A stretch of 36,330 nt of DNA from Actinomycetes bacterium (lineage in GTDB: Bacteria; Actinomycetota; Acidimicrobiia; Acidimicrobiales; Acidimicrobiaceae), in contig JAKAZZ010000022.1 of the NCBI GenBank assembly GCA_021826315.1, positions 1-36,330 of the forward strand. The letters are read 5' to 3'. The translations under genes were made by a program, and so were the position numbers. Shown here in pieces: positions 1 to 8,776 of this stretch (position 1 is its first letter; the number at the start of each line of letters is the position of its first letter). The notes under the pieces are model-generated. The model was not told the DNA's origin. It saw only the letters and a list, made by a program, of their open reading frames with translations, and searched no databases.

Positions 1-2
1 TT

Positions 3-446
3 TCAAGTCCGATTGGAAACTTGAAAGATATGGTTATGCCAGTCGTGGTGCTCGGTTCTGGCGTCGCTGCGATTTTGATGCGACAGATGCGGTCGGGAAT
101 GCTCGAGACGTTGAGGTCGGATTACGTTCGTACGGCTCGCGCTAAGGGTCTCCCCGAGAGAGCCGTTATTGGAAAGCACGCACTTCGTAACAGCGTCACT
201 GCAGTTGTAACTATCATTGGCCTTCAATTCGGAGTACTCCTATCTGGAGTGGCAGTTACCGAGCAGGTATTTTTACTTCCCGGTATCGGCCAACTCACTA
301 TTGATTCGGTATTTCAACGGGACTATCCAACGCTGCAGGCGTTAGCGCTATTGATCGCGGTCTCTTACATAGTCATCAACTTTCTGGTAGACGTGGCGTA
401 CAGCTACTTGAATCCGCGCGTTCGTTTAGTGGGGGCATCAAAGTGA
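3..446 (+). CDS. Peptide ABC transporter permease, DppB/GsiC type (5' partial)
   Basis: C-terminal ~148 residues of an inner-membrane permease of a dipeptide/oligopeptide/glutathione-type ABC importer; the reading frame is open to the window edge, so the N-terminal half is missing. The EAA-loop region that docks the ATPase is visible (RTARAKGLPERAVIGKHALR), followed by hydrophobic segments and the typical family ending (DVAYSYLNPRVRL). The stop overlaps the GTG start of the next permease (GTGA), so the genes are translationally coupled. Family assignment is firm. The substrate (dipeptide, oligopeptide, glutathione, nickel) cannot be read from this fragment, because the binding protein that would define it lies outside the window. 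Confidence 0.9.
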   Translation, partial: SSPIGNLKDMVMPVVVLGSGVAAILMRQMRSGMLETLRSDYVRTARAKGLPERAVIGKHALRNSVTAVVTIIGLQFGVLLSGVAVTEQVFLLPGIGQLTIDSVFQRDYPTLQALALLIAVSYIVINFLVDVAYSYLNPRVRLVGASK

Positions 447-1312
447 CACACATATCAGTTGTATCGCCCAAAGCGCGCCCTCAAAGGAGGCGCCTCAGGG
501 TTTTTACGAAGCGGAAAGCGGCGGTAGTTGGAGGGTCCGGAATCGTCTTGATCCTTTTCATGGCGATATTTGCGCCCGTTTTAACTGCGTATTCCCCAAC
601 TGCTACCGACTTCACACACCTTCTGGTCGCACCGTTTTCGTCCGGCCACTTTCTTGGTACCGATCAGCTTGGAAGGGATACCTTTTCGAGGCTCATATAT
701 GGAACGCAATCCACCCTTGAAGTTGGCGTAGTTGCGACCCTTCTAGGAACTGCCGTTGCGGTACCTATCGGAATTATCTCTGGTTATTACCGAGGTTGGG
801 TCGATTCTGTAATAATGAGGATAACAGATGTCATTCTTTCCTTCCCGTTCCTAGTAATTGCTGTAGGGCTAGCGGCAATCCTTGGACCATCGCTCCGTAA
901 CGCTATTTTGGCTCTAGGAATCGCACAAATTCCAGGGGTTATTCGCATTGCACGTGCTGAAGCTCTGGGCCTTAGAGAGCAAGAATTTGTGCAGGCTGCA
1001 GTCGCGAGTGGGGCATCTGACCCTACGATTTTGGTGAGATATCTCTTTCCAAATATGCTCAGTCCACTCGTGGTACAAGTAAGCGTAGCGATACCAGGAG
1101 CCATCTTAGGATCGGCTTTGCTATCATTTCTCGGAGTGGGAGTCCAACCCCCGACTCCCGCTTGGGGAAGTATGTTAGCCACGGCGCAAACTTACCTTTA
1201 CCAGGACTACTGGCTTGCAGTACTTCCGGGTTTAGCGATTCTACTAACAACACTTTGTTTTAACTTTTTTGGCGATGGATTGCGTGATGCGCTCGATCCC
1301 TCAATCGGCTAG
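443..1312 (+). CDS. Peptide ABC transporter permease, DppC/GsiD type
   Basis: Second permease of the importer, 289 aa, normal length for the DppC/OppC family. It has a basic cytosolic N-terminus, a first TM segment near residues 28-50, the family hallmark GTDQLGRDTFSRLIYG before the transport core, and the EAA loop (ARAEALGLREQEFVQAAVASGAS) followed by the typical FLGVGVQPPTPAWGSML motif near the C-terminus. It starts at GTG overlapping the stop of the upstream permease and is followed 9 bp later by the first ATPase gene. It is expected to form a heterodimeric channel with the upstream DppB-like permease. Substrate unknown. Confidence 0.93.
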   Translation: MTHISVVSPKARPQRRRLRVFTKRKAAVVGGSGIVLILFMAIFAPVLTAYSPTATDFTHLLVAPFSSGHFLGTDQLGRDTFSRLIYGTQSTLEVGVVATLLGTAVAVPIGIISGYYRGWVDSVIMRITDVILSFPFLVIAVGLAAILGPSLRNAILALGIAQIPGVIRIARAEALGLREQEFVQAAVASGASDPTILVRYLFPNMLSPLVVQVSVAIPGAILGSALLSFLGVGVQPPTPAWGSMLATAQTYLYQDYWLAVLPGLAILLTTLCFNFFGDGLRDALDPSIG

Positions 1313-1321
1313 GAGGCGAGA

Positions 1322-2308
1322 TTGGAAAAGCTCCTCGAAGTTGAGGATCTCAACGTAAGCTTTGGTACTGCGACTGACGCGGTAAGAGCTGTTCGTGGTT
1401 TGAATCTTTCGGTGGCAGCCGGGGAGATCGTAGCTTTAGTAGGTGAGTCTGGTTGTGGGAAATCGCTGTCAGCACTTGCTGTAATGAAGCTGATTCCACC
1501 TACGGCTAAAGCTACTGGAAGCATTCGCTACAACGGTGTAGAGCTTCTGTCGTCGGCAGATTCTGTGGTGAGATCGATTCGCGGCAAAGAGATCGGGATG
1601 GTCTTTCAGGAGCCGATGACATCATTGAATCCAGCCTTCACGGTTGGTGATCAGATAGCAGAGACTCTTCGCTTCCACTTAAAGATCTCGAGAAGCGATG
1701 CCGCGCGACGGGCGATAGATCTTTTGGGAAAGGTGCGCATCGCTGCTCCGGAGCAGCGTGCTAAAGCGTATCCCCACCAGTTATCCGGCGGTATGAGGCA
1801 ACGCGTCATGATTGCTATCGCCCTTAGCTGTAATCCGAAGTTTTTAATTCTCGACGAGCCAACGACGGCTCTAGACGTTACTACGCAGGCCCAAGTGCTT
1901 GAGATCGTAAGAGAGCTCCGTAGCGAAAGTGATACCGGGGTTTTACTTATAACCCACGATCTGGGTGTGGTAGCTGACTTGGCCGACCGCGTGGTAGTTA
2001 TGTATGCAGGTTCACCAGTAGAACGGGCGGAGGTTGGTGACCTATTTGCAAATCCATCACACCCTTATACGAATGGTCTCTTGAATGCAGTGCCACGACG
2101 ATCCGATGGTATCCGTCGGAAGTTGGCTGACATACCTGGAACCGTACCGGTGGTGCGAAGTCAGCCGGATCGTTGTGTTTTTTCTGATCGCTGTACATTT
2201 GCTGAATCCGACTGTTTGGAGGGAGAACCGGCTATGAGTGAATTGTCAAGTCGGCACCAGGTGGCATGTTTACATCCGCTCTACAAAGATGCAGGAGTAC
2301 TAAATTGA
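1322..2308 (+). CDS. Peptide ABC transporter ATPase, DppD type
   Basis: First of two ATPases energising the importer, 328 aa. It has Walker A GESGCGKS (41-48), Q-loop Q96 in MVFQEPMTSLNP, signature LSGGMRQ (154-160) and Walker B FLILDE (174-179). The C-terminal oligopeptide-transporter extension contains a run of cysteines (RCVFSDRCTF...C...C) of the kind that binds an Fe-S cluster in DppD homologues; cluster binding here is inference. The start is TTG, chosen because a strong AGGAGG lies 7 bp upstream (around 1312-1317) and the protein begins directly with the ABC domain. It pairs with the next ATPase. Confidence 0.93.
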   Translation: MEKLLEVEDLNVSFGTATDAVRAVRGLNLSVAAGEIVALVGESGCGKSLSALAVMKLIPPTAKATGSIRYNGVELLSSADSVVRSIRGKEIGMVFQEPMTSLNPAFTVGDQIAETLRFHLKISRSDAARRAIDLLGKVRIAAPEQRAKAYPHQLSGGMRQRVMIAIALSCNPKFLILDEPTTALDVTTQAQVLEIVRELRSESDTGVLLITHDLGVVADLADRVVVMYAGSPVERAEVGDLFANPSHPYTNGLLNAVPRRSDGIRRKLADIPGTVPVVRSQPDRCVFSDRCTFAESDCLEGEPAMSELSSRHQVACLHPLYKDAGVLN

Positions 2309-3318
2309 CCTCTCCACTGCTAGAAATCGATGGATTGAGCGTTAGCTTTTCCGTTCCGGGTGGCACTGTAAATGCCGTGAGGGATGTCAATTTAGAGTTG
2401 GCAAAGGGAGAGATTCTGGGTCTTGTTGGTGAAACCGGTAGCGGAAAGACGACTGTTGGGAAGGCCGTAGTCCGACTACTTGAGCCCACAGCTGGCAGGA
2501 TTTTGATCGATGGCGTTGATATAACGCACCTTTCAAGGCGGGCTATGCGACCGTATCGCCGGCAGATTCAAATGGTCTTTCAAGATCCATACTCTTCTCT
2601 AAATCCCAGAATGAGTGTCGGACAATTGATTGGGCATCCGCTAGCGATTCACGGAATTGCAGGGCGTAGTGAGCGGCGTAAGTTAGTTGAAGAGGTCGTA
2701 GACAAGGTAGGTCTATCTAGGAGTGTCCTCGAGCGGTACCCAGGTGAGATGTCTGGAGGGCAACGCCAAAGAGTTGGATTGGCGAGAGCGCTGGTCCTCT
2801 CGCCGGCTCTTTTGGTTGCTGATGAGCCGGTATCGGCTCTCGATGTCTCAGTCCAAGCGGGCATCCTCAATTTGCTAGTTGATCTCCAACAAGAGTTAGG
2901 ATTTTCCTGCCTCTTTATCACGCACGATTTAGGAGTAGCTGAACATCTATGTGACCGCGTCGCTGTTATGTACCTAGGCGAGATAGTTGAAATTGGCCGT
3001 CGAGATACGGTTCTAGTCGATGGTAGCCATCCCTATACTAAGTCGCTTCTCGAAGCCGTTCCGGTGCCCGATCCGGTCCTCCAGCGTAGCCGCGAAAGGT
3101 CCACGCTCCCTGGCGATCCCCCCGATCCGCTCAGTCCTCCTATTGGATGCGCCTTGAGCCCTCGGTGTCCTCTCGCAGATTCAAGGTGCCTGGAAGAACA
3201 CCCTGCTCTGATGGTAATGCGTTCGGAAGACTCGAGTTCAAACACTTCGTTGGGTCTAGGTGAGCATATGGTGAGGTGTCACCGACTTCAGGAAGCGGGT
3301 CTTCTCGTTAGTAAGTAG
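2305..3318 (+). CDS. Peptide ABC transporter ATPase, DppF type
   Basis: Second ATPase of the importer, ~337 aa. Walker A GETGSGKT (42-49), Q-loop in MVFQDPYSSLNPRMSVG, signature MSGGQRQR (149-156), Walker B LLVADE (169-174) and an oligopeptide-type C-terminal extension. An upstream ATG at 2266 is in frame, but it would add 13 residues lying inside the previous gene. I prefer TTG at 2305, which overlaps the preceding stop (TTGA), has GGAG about 8 bp upstream and places the ABC domain at the N-terminus. Last gene of the importer operon; it converges on the GntR/GGT operon. Confidence 0.92.
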   Translation: MTSPLLEIDGLSVSFSVPGGTVNAVRDVNLELAKGEILGLVGETGSGKTTVGKAVVRLLEPTAGRILIDGVDITHLSRRAMRPYRRQIQMVFQDPYSSLNPRMSVGQLIGHPLAIHGIAGRSERRKLVEEVVDKVGLSRSVLERYPGEMSGGQRQRVGLARALVLSPALLVADEPVSALDVSVQAGILNLLVDLQQELGFSCLFITHDLGVAEHLCDRVAVMYLGEIVEIGRRDTVLVDGSHPYTKSLLEAVPVPDPVLQRSRERSTLPGDPPDPLSPPIGCALSPRCPLADSRCLEEHPALMVMRSEDSSSNTSLGLGEHMVRCHRLQEAGLLVSK

Positions 3319-3435
3319 TAATCGAACGCCGCTTCTCGGGGAACTGGATTTGGCGAGGAGTGCCAGTAAGCCTCTCGTGTTTCTACCCCTATTCTTTCCC
3401 TGGTGAAGCGGTAGCTAACCTTATGTAACATACCG

Positions 3436-4122
3436 CTAATCGGTATTTTCGGTGGCGCTTGGTAGGTCAAGTAGCCCTTTGCGACTTCTTTCGCAGTGGG
3501 CGGACATCAAAGAACGTGCTCGATCTGAATCTCCATGGAGTATCGCCTCTACGACGCCACCGTGTTCCTCCCATGAAGCAGGAGCCCTTTTTACGGCGAT
3601 AGCTGAAAAGTACCATCTCACCCTAGCCTCGATAGCTGCTGTCATCTCGGAGAGGACGTGGTTTCCAGATAGGTTGATGATTGCAGAGTGCAATTGGGCG
3701 TTGTGATCGACGATCTCGGTGTCGACGCCATGGTTAGCTTCTGCCGATCCGACTTGAAGGATCGCCTTCAAGTCTTCTAGCTCTTCTTCGTTGGCTAATT
3801 GATTTTTTACCCGTTCGGCGGCTTGATAGGCAGCCTCTGACTCTAGGGCAGTTCTTACGCTAAAGACTTCATCGATCTCCCTAGCCGATGGCGTGTGGAC
3901 GAATGCGCCGTAGCCGACCTTGAGGTCAACCCAGCCGTCCCGGGACAGATCCTGTAAAGCCTCACGAACGGGCAGTCGACTGACGCCAAGTTGCGCGGCG
4001 AGTTCAGATTCGATGAGATGCTGATTGAACTTATAACCACCTCTGACAATAAGTTCTTTGATAGCACTTGCTATCTCGACTCGTAGTGGCCCCGGCCTTG
4101 AAACTGCCCTTAGTTTTGTCAT
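3436..4122 (-). CDS. GntR-family transcriptional regulator, FadR subfamily
   Basis: DNA-binding repressor/activator of ~228 aa. The N-terminal winged helix (roughly residues 10-75) carries the GntR signature ESELAAQLGVSRLPVREALQDLSRDG, followed by an all-helical FCD ligand domain (about 80-215) with the expected RTALESEAAYQAAER and Asp/His-containing DHNAQLHSAI segments. An in-frame start at 4182 would overlap the end of the enzyme gene; ATG 4122 lies 10 bp after that gene's stop and begins just before the HTH, so I use it. No good Shine-Dalgarno is visible, which suggests translational coupling. As the distal gene of the enzyme operon it probably controls that operon and possibly the convergent transporter; the ligand is unknown. 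Confidence 0.88.
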   Translation of the reverse strand: MTKLRAVSRPGPLRVEIASAIKELIVRGGYKFNQHLIESELAAQLGVSRLPVREALQDLSRDGWVDLKVGYGAFVHTPSAREIDEVFSVRTALESEAAYQAAERVKNQLANEEELEDLKAILQVGSAEANHGVDTEIVDHNAQLHSAIINLSGNHVLSEMTAAIEARVRWYFSAIAVKRAPASWEEHGGVVEAILHGDSDRARSLMSAHCERSRKGLLDLPSATENTD

Positions 4123-4132
4123 CGGTGGAATT

Positions 4133-5902
4133 CTAGTGACCGACCGAATAGGCCTGATCTTGTCGGGGATCAGAAGCGGCAATCAATTCGCTATCTGATT
4201 TGCCAACTGCGCAAATACGACCTAGACCCCATGGTTCAGCAACAGATACCTTGTGCCCCATATCTTTCAGTCGGTCTATTTCAACTTGGCCGAATCGTGA
4301 TTCTACGTCGATGCGACCGATGTGTGCTTCGCGGGGATAGAAGGAGGATGGGAAGTGCGAGGTGTGAAAGGCGGGGGAGTCGATGGCCTGCTGGAGGTTC
4401 ATGTCGAAGTGAACTTTGCGAAGGAAGAAGGTAAGTGTCCATTGATCCTGTTGGTCACCACCTGGGGTTCCAAAGGCTATGTCTCCTGCCTTCCCACCTA
4501 AGGCCATTGTTGGGCTAAGCGTAGTCCGTGGCCTACGCCCGCCTTTGTAGGCAGTCGGGGAATTTTCGTCAAGCCAAAACATCTGTCCTCTAGTGGAAAG
4601 TGAAAATCCTAACCCTGGCACGCACGGTCCACCGTGTAGCCAACCTCCCGATGGGGTCGCTGAGACCATATTGCCCTTGTTGTCTACGACATCGATTTGG
4701 CACGTGTCTTTGCCTATTGGATCCGGAGGTGCGCCGGTACCCGCCTTCAAGCTTCCAACTCCAATTAGGTCTTCGCCAGGATACCAAGGCGTCTTGCCGG
4801 CGATGCTTCCCGGGCGAAGTTCCATGGAAGCCTCATGCGAGATTAGCCCCCGTCTCATCTCTGCGTAACTTTCCGAAAGGAGAACTTCGAGAGGAACGTT
4901 TTCGTATTTTGGGTCGGCGTAGTAGGCATCGCGATCGGCAAAGGCTAGCTTCGCTGCTTCGACCACAAGGTGGACGAAGTCAGCTGAATTTGGGTTCATT
5001 GATGAAATATCGAAGCCCTTGAGAAGATTTAGCTGTTGGAGAAAGACGGGCCCTTGACCCCACGGACCAGTCTTGAATACCTCGTAGCCGTGGTAGTTCA
5101 CGGATAATGGCTTCTCAATGGTAGGTAGCCACCCGGCCATATCTTGTCCACTTAGGAAGCCGGTATGGGCCGAGCCGCTATCATCCATCACTGAGTTATT
5201 GCCAACGTAGGCGTCGATTGCTTCAGCGACAAATCCCGTGTAGAAGACCTCCCTGGCTCGCGCTATCTGGCTCTCTCGGTTGCCACTTGATGACTTTGCC
5301 TCTGAGACGATCCTTTGATAGGTGTTAGCTAGGGTAGGGTTCTTCCAAATTCCTCCACCGGCTGGTGCGGCGCCAGAGGCTAAAAGGTATACCTCGGCTG
5401 AACTCTTCCAATGGTTAGTAAAGAGGTCTCGGTTCGCCTCGATAGTAGATGCTGCTCGATCGAGTAATCGAAATCCACCGGATGCATAGCCGATCGCAGG
5501 TGCCATGATCGTTTCAAGATCTAGCGTTCCGAACTCCTCTAGGAGAAGCATCCATGCTCCGAAGGCTCCCGGGACACATATTGGTAGGAGACCGGTGCCC
5601 GGTACTTGGATTAAGCCAGAGTCAGTGAGAGTCTTTATATTCGCTGCACTCGGTAGTGGCCCCTGGCCGCAGATAACGGAGACGTTACCCTTTGCCGCTT
5701 CATAGATCATTATTGGGACTTCGCCTCCAGGTCCGTTTAGGTGGGGCTCTACTACTTGGAGAACGAGGGCACCGGCAACGGAAGCATCGAATGCATTACC
5801 GCCCTTTTCCAACATTGAAAGTGCGGCGCCTGCCGCCAGCCAATGTGTAGCGGAGACCATTCCGAAGTTTCCCGAAAGCTCTGGTCGTGTTGGTTGTTTC
5901 AC
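4133..5902 (-). CDS. Gamma-glutamyltransferase-family Ntn hydrolase
   Basis: 589-aa member of the gamma-glutamyltranspeptidase family, autoprocessed Ntn hydrolases that cleave gamma-glutamyl or related amide bonds. The N-terminus has the family motif MLEKGGNAFDASVAGALVLQV, and the small subunit would begin at the likely catalytic Thr400 in KDTCQIDVVDNKG, followed by the conserved MVSATPSGGW and FGTPGGD motifs. No signal peptide or TM segment is visible at the N-terminus, unlike classic periplasmic GGT, so a cytosolic enzyme is likely. The family also includes cephalosporin acylases, CapD and oxamate amidohydrolase, so the substrate is open. GTG start. First gene of an operon with the GntR regulator and convergent with a peptide importer, which fits hydrolysis of an imported peptide-like compound. 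Confidence 0.87.
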   Translation of the reverse strand: MKQPTRPELSGNFGMVSATHWLAAGAALSMLEKGGNAFDASVAGALVLQVVEPHLNGPGGEVPIMIYEAAKGNVSVICGQGPLPSAANIKTLTDSGLIQVPGTGLLPICVPGAFGAWMLLLEEFGTLDLETIMAPAIGYASGGFRLLDRAASTIEANRDLFTNHWKSSAEVYLLASGAAPAGGGIWKNPTLANTYQRIVSEAKSSSGNRESQIARAREVFYTGFVAEAIDAYVGNNSVMDDSGSAHTGFLSGQDMAGWLPTIEKPLSVNYHGYEVFKTGPWGQGPVFLQQLNLLKGFDISSMNPNSADFVHLVVEAAKLAFADRDAYYADPKYENVPLEVLLSESYAEMRRGLISHEASMELRPGSIAGKTPWYPGEDLIGVGSLKAGTGAPPDPIGKDTCQIDVVDNKGNMVSATPSGGWLHGGPCVPGLGFSLSTRGQMFWLDENSPTAYKGGRRPRTTLSPTMALGGKAGDIAFGTPGGDQQDQWTLTFFLRKVHFDMNLQQAIDSPAFHTSHFPSSFYPREAHIGRIDVESRFGQVEIDRLKDMGHKVSVAEPWGLGRICAVGKSDSELIAASDPRQDQAYSVGH

Positions 5903-5965
5903 GCGGTTCCAATCTGCATAAAAGTGTTACTGACAGCTAGAGACTTATTTCCCACTAGCTTCATT

Positions 5966-5978
5966 GGTAACTTTTACC
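5966..5978. promoter_or_regulatory. Candidate GntR operator
   Basis: Perfect palindrome GGTAA-CTT-TTACC about 65 bp upstream of the gamma-glutamyltransferase-family start. FadR-type GntR regulators often bind short inverted repeats of the TGGTnnnACCA kind, and such a regulator is encoded in the same operon. Binding is inferred from position and shape only. Confidence 0.35.
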
Positions 5979-6952
5979 TAAAGTGAGTTTTTCAGATAGT
6001 CCCGTGAGCTTCGAATTAGTTACAAATCGACTCATTGATTTGGAGTCTGGCTTTTGTATCGGGCTGCACGGATGGCAATCATTTCGTACTCACACTTCAT
6101 TTTGTCTTTGTCGTTAGACCGGCCACGCTCGATATGAGTGGGCCTTTAAAACTTACTTTGATGCCCTCATGCGAGGTGAGAACGTGTAAACGACCGCATG
6201 GGAGCACTTTTGTATTCTGTATCCACGGTTGATTCTATAGCTGAATTTCGATATCTGTTTCTAACCGGCAAATTTTTTATTCATTCATAGCTGGATATTT
6301 TTTTTGACTCTTCTGTTCGTCGGCAGTACTACAGGTAAATCCCCTTATGTGGATCGACTCGAAGCATGGGTTTTTCCGAAGCAAGTTGGGAAGCAGTTTC
6401 AGCTGAGGCCCTTATATACCTCATTTCGCTGTTTTGTTGTATCGGCCTATACCCCTCGTGCCAACGTAAATTGGATACGGGATGGGCGACACCTCTAAAG
6501 TTGCAAAATGTACTTGGTGGCTTTGAGGTCTTCGTTGAGGTAACTCTCGTTTCGGTTATGCTTCCATGGCAAATGCGTTCCCTGGTAAAGAGGACATTGT
6601 GCTGCACTCTTTAAAGCAAGCTTACGACTTGGGAAACGCCCTCTAGCAAGAGGGTGTCGTGCAGGCTGACGGCCATTTTGCGAAGCTTCTTTGGAATCCC
6701 GCTCCATGAATTGGTGAACTTGGGTTAGTCGCTCGAAGAAGCGAACCATTAAAAGGATGAAGTGGATTCCTAGATATCGCCATTTTAGATTTAGAAACGG
6801 CCGTTGGTTTGAATTTGACTATTGATAGTGGTTTGGAGATGTCGTTAGTTGACGTCGTGCTTGTAACCCATGAATTGACGGCGGATTAGACGTAGCACGA
6901 AAGATCTGACTTTCGCCCTTGGTAATCTCCTGGTCTTATCAATGTTTATTGC
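5979..6952. other. Gene-poor intergenic region
   Basis: About 1 kb between the enzyme operon and the ATPase gene. Only short ORFs of 60-90 codons occur on both strands; they overlap each other, lack good ribosome sites and encode nothing recognisable. No tRNA, riboswitch or transposon end was recognised. It may hold decayed sequence. Confidence 0.5.
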
Positions 6953-7024
6953 TTCGCGTTTTGGTAGTTAACCCCCTTCGCGTTTTGGTAGTTAACCCCC
7001 TTCGCGTTTTGGTAGTTAACCCCC
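6953..7024. repeat. Three perfect 24-bp tandem repeats at a promoter
   Basis: The unit TTCGCGTTTTGGTAGTTAAC plus CCCC occurs three times without a mismatch (6953-6976, 6977-7000, 7001-7024), and a fourth copy begins (TTCGC at 7025) before the sequence diverges into a -10 box. The array lies immediately upstream of the ATPase gene, so iterated operator sites are plausible. There are no spacers between copies, so this is not a CRISPR. Copy-number expansion by slippage is also possible. Confidence 0.9.
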
Positions 7025-7034
7025 TTCGCTGCAC

Positions 7035-7040
7035 TATAAT
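7035..7040 (+). promoter_or_regulatory. -10 promoter element of the ATPase gene
   Basis: Consensus TATAAT ending 6 bp before the GTG start codon at 7047. Transcription should begin at or next to the start codon, giving a leaderless mRNA. The -35 region falls inside the last 24-bp repeat (around TTGGTA/TAGTTA), so proteins binding the repeats would affect transcription. Confidence 0.6.
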
Positions 7041-7046
7041 AATGGT

Positions 7047-8327
7047 GTGAGTGAAAGCTATGGTTCTCTTTTTAATCGTCGAATCTATAAAGTCGCTTTA
7101 GATCGCATGGAAGACGAGCCCGTCATCTTCTTGCATGGACCTCGTTCGGTTGGTAAATCCACATTACTTCTTCAACTTGCAGATAATTTGAGCGTGGCTG
7201 TTATTGACTTAGATGATCCTGTAGTTCGAGATGCGGTAAAGGCAGGTCCGGTAAATGCGATGAATGACTCCACGCCGATCCTTTTGGATGAGTACCAGTA
7301 TGTGCCCGAAGTATTAGATGCAATCAAAGCGCGACTCAACAGGGAGGGATCGCTACCCGGAACCGCGGTAATGACCGGGTCCACACGCTTTGATACTTTG
7401 CCACGTACGGCGCAGGCGCTTACTGGCAGATTGCACCTATTGAATATTTGGCCTCTTTCGCAAGGTGAGATATGGGGTTCGGAAGAGAATTTGATTCCAA
7501 AGTTGTTGAACGATCCGGAAAATACAGTGGCTTCATTGCCAAGATCAGACTCAACCAGACAGGAATATGTTGCCAGGATCATTACGGGTGGTTTTCCAAT
7601 GGCGATCTCGCGGTCGTCAAACGTATCTCGAAATCGGTGGTTCGATGACTATATAATGCAATCGATTGAACGTGATTCGGTGGAACTTGTTCGAATTCGT
7701 CAACGTCAAATATTACAAAGGCTCTTTTCTACGGTGGCCTCCCAAACTGCACAGATCCTAAATGTTACCAAGGTGGGCGCAGGGTTGGAGATTGACAGGA
7801 AGACTTTAGAAAGCTATCTTCGGCTCCTCGAAGACCTCTATCTCATCGTACGTTTACCTGCGTGGGGTAAGACGCTCAGGACAAGAGCAAATTCCAAACC
7901 AAAGATTCATGTAGTAGATTCTGGTTTAGCGGCCCGGGTTTTGAGGTTGTCTTTAGAGCGCGTTTTAAGTTTTGACGCAACGGCAATTACCGTGCTTGGT
8001 AACGTTTTAGAGACTTTTGTCGTCGGAGAGCTGCGTAAGCAGATCTCTTGGCTTGACGAGAAAGTTCTTTGCGGTCATTGGCGCACTTCGGCCGATGATG
8101 AGGTTGATTTTGTTATCGAATTCGATGATGGATCCGTTATCGCTTTTGAGATAAAGGCAGGAGAGCGCATTACGGGAGCCGAATTCAGAGGACTACGTAA
8201 ACTTAGGGTTGCACTAGGGAAGCGTTTTATTGCGGGGGTAGCTTTCACTATGGGATCAAGGTCTTACAATTATGAAGACCGGCTTTACGTGATGCCTCTC
8301 GATCGACTCTGGCGCACAGTCCCGTAA
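7047..8327 (+). CDS. AAA-family ATPase with DUF4143 domain
   Basis: 426-aa protein of the widespread AAA_14/DUF4143 family. Walker A GPRSVGKST (31-39), Walker B PILLDE (77-82) with the family's EYQYVPEVLDAIK following, an arginine-containing TGSTRF sensor segment, and a C-terminal DUF4143 region with a restriction-endonuclease-like core (DEVDFVIEFDDGSVIAFEIKAG, a D...ExK arrangement). The cellular role of this family is not established; members are often encoded alone in accessory DNA and are suspected to act in defence or toxin-antitoxin functions. GTG start, probably leaderless. No partner gene is adjacent on either side. Confidence 0.88.
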   Translation: MSESYGSLFNRRIYKVALDRMEDEPVIFLHGPRSVGKSTLLLQLADNLSVAVIDLDDPVVRDAVKAGPVNAMNDSTPILLDEYQYVPEVLDAIKARLNREGSLPGTAVMTGSTRFDTLPRTAQALTGRLHLLNIWPLSQGEIWGSEENLIPKLLNDPENTVASLPRSDSTRQEYVARIITGGFPMAISRSSNVSRNRWFDDYIMQSIERDSVELVRIRQRQILQRLFSTVASQTAQILNVTKVGAGLEIDRKTLESYLRLLEDLYLIVRLPAWGKTLRTRANSKPKIHVVDSGLAARVLRLSLERVLSFDATAITVLGNVLETFVVGELRKQISWLDEKVLCGHWRTSADDEVDFVIEFDDGSVIAFEIKAGERITGAEFRGLRKLRVALGKRFIAGVAFTMGSRSYNYEDRLYVMPLDRLWRTVP

Positions 8328-8776
8328 AGCGTCCTACCTTGTACTTAGGCCTTTGGAGTTTCGATGCTCGATCCCGATAGGTAATTGAGTTGGTTAGGTT
8401 GACTCAGTTGCGTGAAGATGACGAGCAGTCCCCCTGGAAAATTGTTGCCTCGAGATTTGGTGTCTCGCCATGTCAAGAAGCCCAGTGTCTCTGCAGTTGA
8501 CACTCAAAGAAGTACAGAATCATTGAAGGATCGATCGTTTCTCCTTCACAGCGCGCCATTAAATCAATGGTGCGAAGAGTACCGTTTTCTCCCGCCTCCG
8601 TGTCGATGGAATTGCAAGTGAGATCGAAGCAAGGATGATGGTTTGTCTACGAGAAATTGAACAATTTGATCACAAAGTAGCCAGTTCAACATATGTGGAT
8701 TATAAAAATTTGATGACCAAGCTTAATTAGGGTTGTTTCTCAATTGATCCCAAGTTAGAGCCGTGATCATGGTCAC
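8328..8776. other. Intergenic region without recognised features
   Basis: About 450 bp between the ATPase and the membrane protein gene. A 69-codon ORF at 8412-8621 has no recognisable motif or ribosome site. I see no convincing terminator or RNA. Confidence 0.5.

Noticed and set aside
787-1182. 131-codon minus-strand ORF
   Set aside because: Antisense to the DppC-like permease and without recognisable content.
3407-3437. AGCGGTA...TACCGCT inverted repeat as terminator between the convergent operons
   Set aside because: Only 7 bp per arm, a long loop and no T-run on either side.
4600-5022. 140-codon plus-strand ORF
   Set aside because: Antisense to the gamma-glutamyltransferase-family gene, whose catalytic motifs are clear; its translation shows no family features.
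6953-7024. Tandem repeats as a CRISPR array
   Set aside because: The copies abut without spacers and no anti-repeat match exists; the position at a promoter fits operator-type repeats better.
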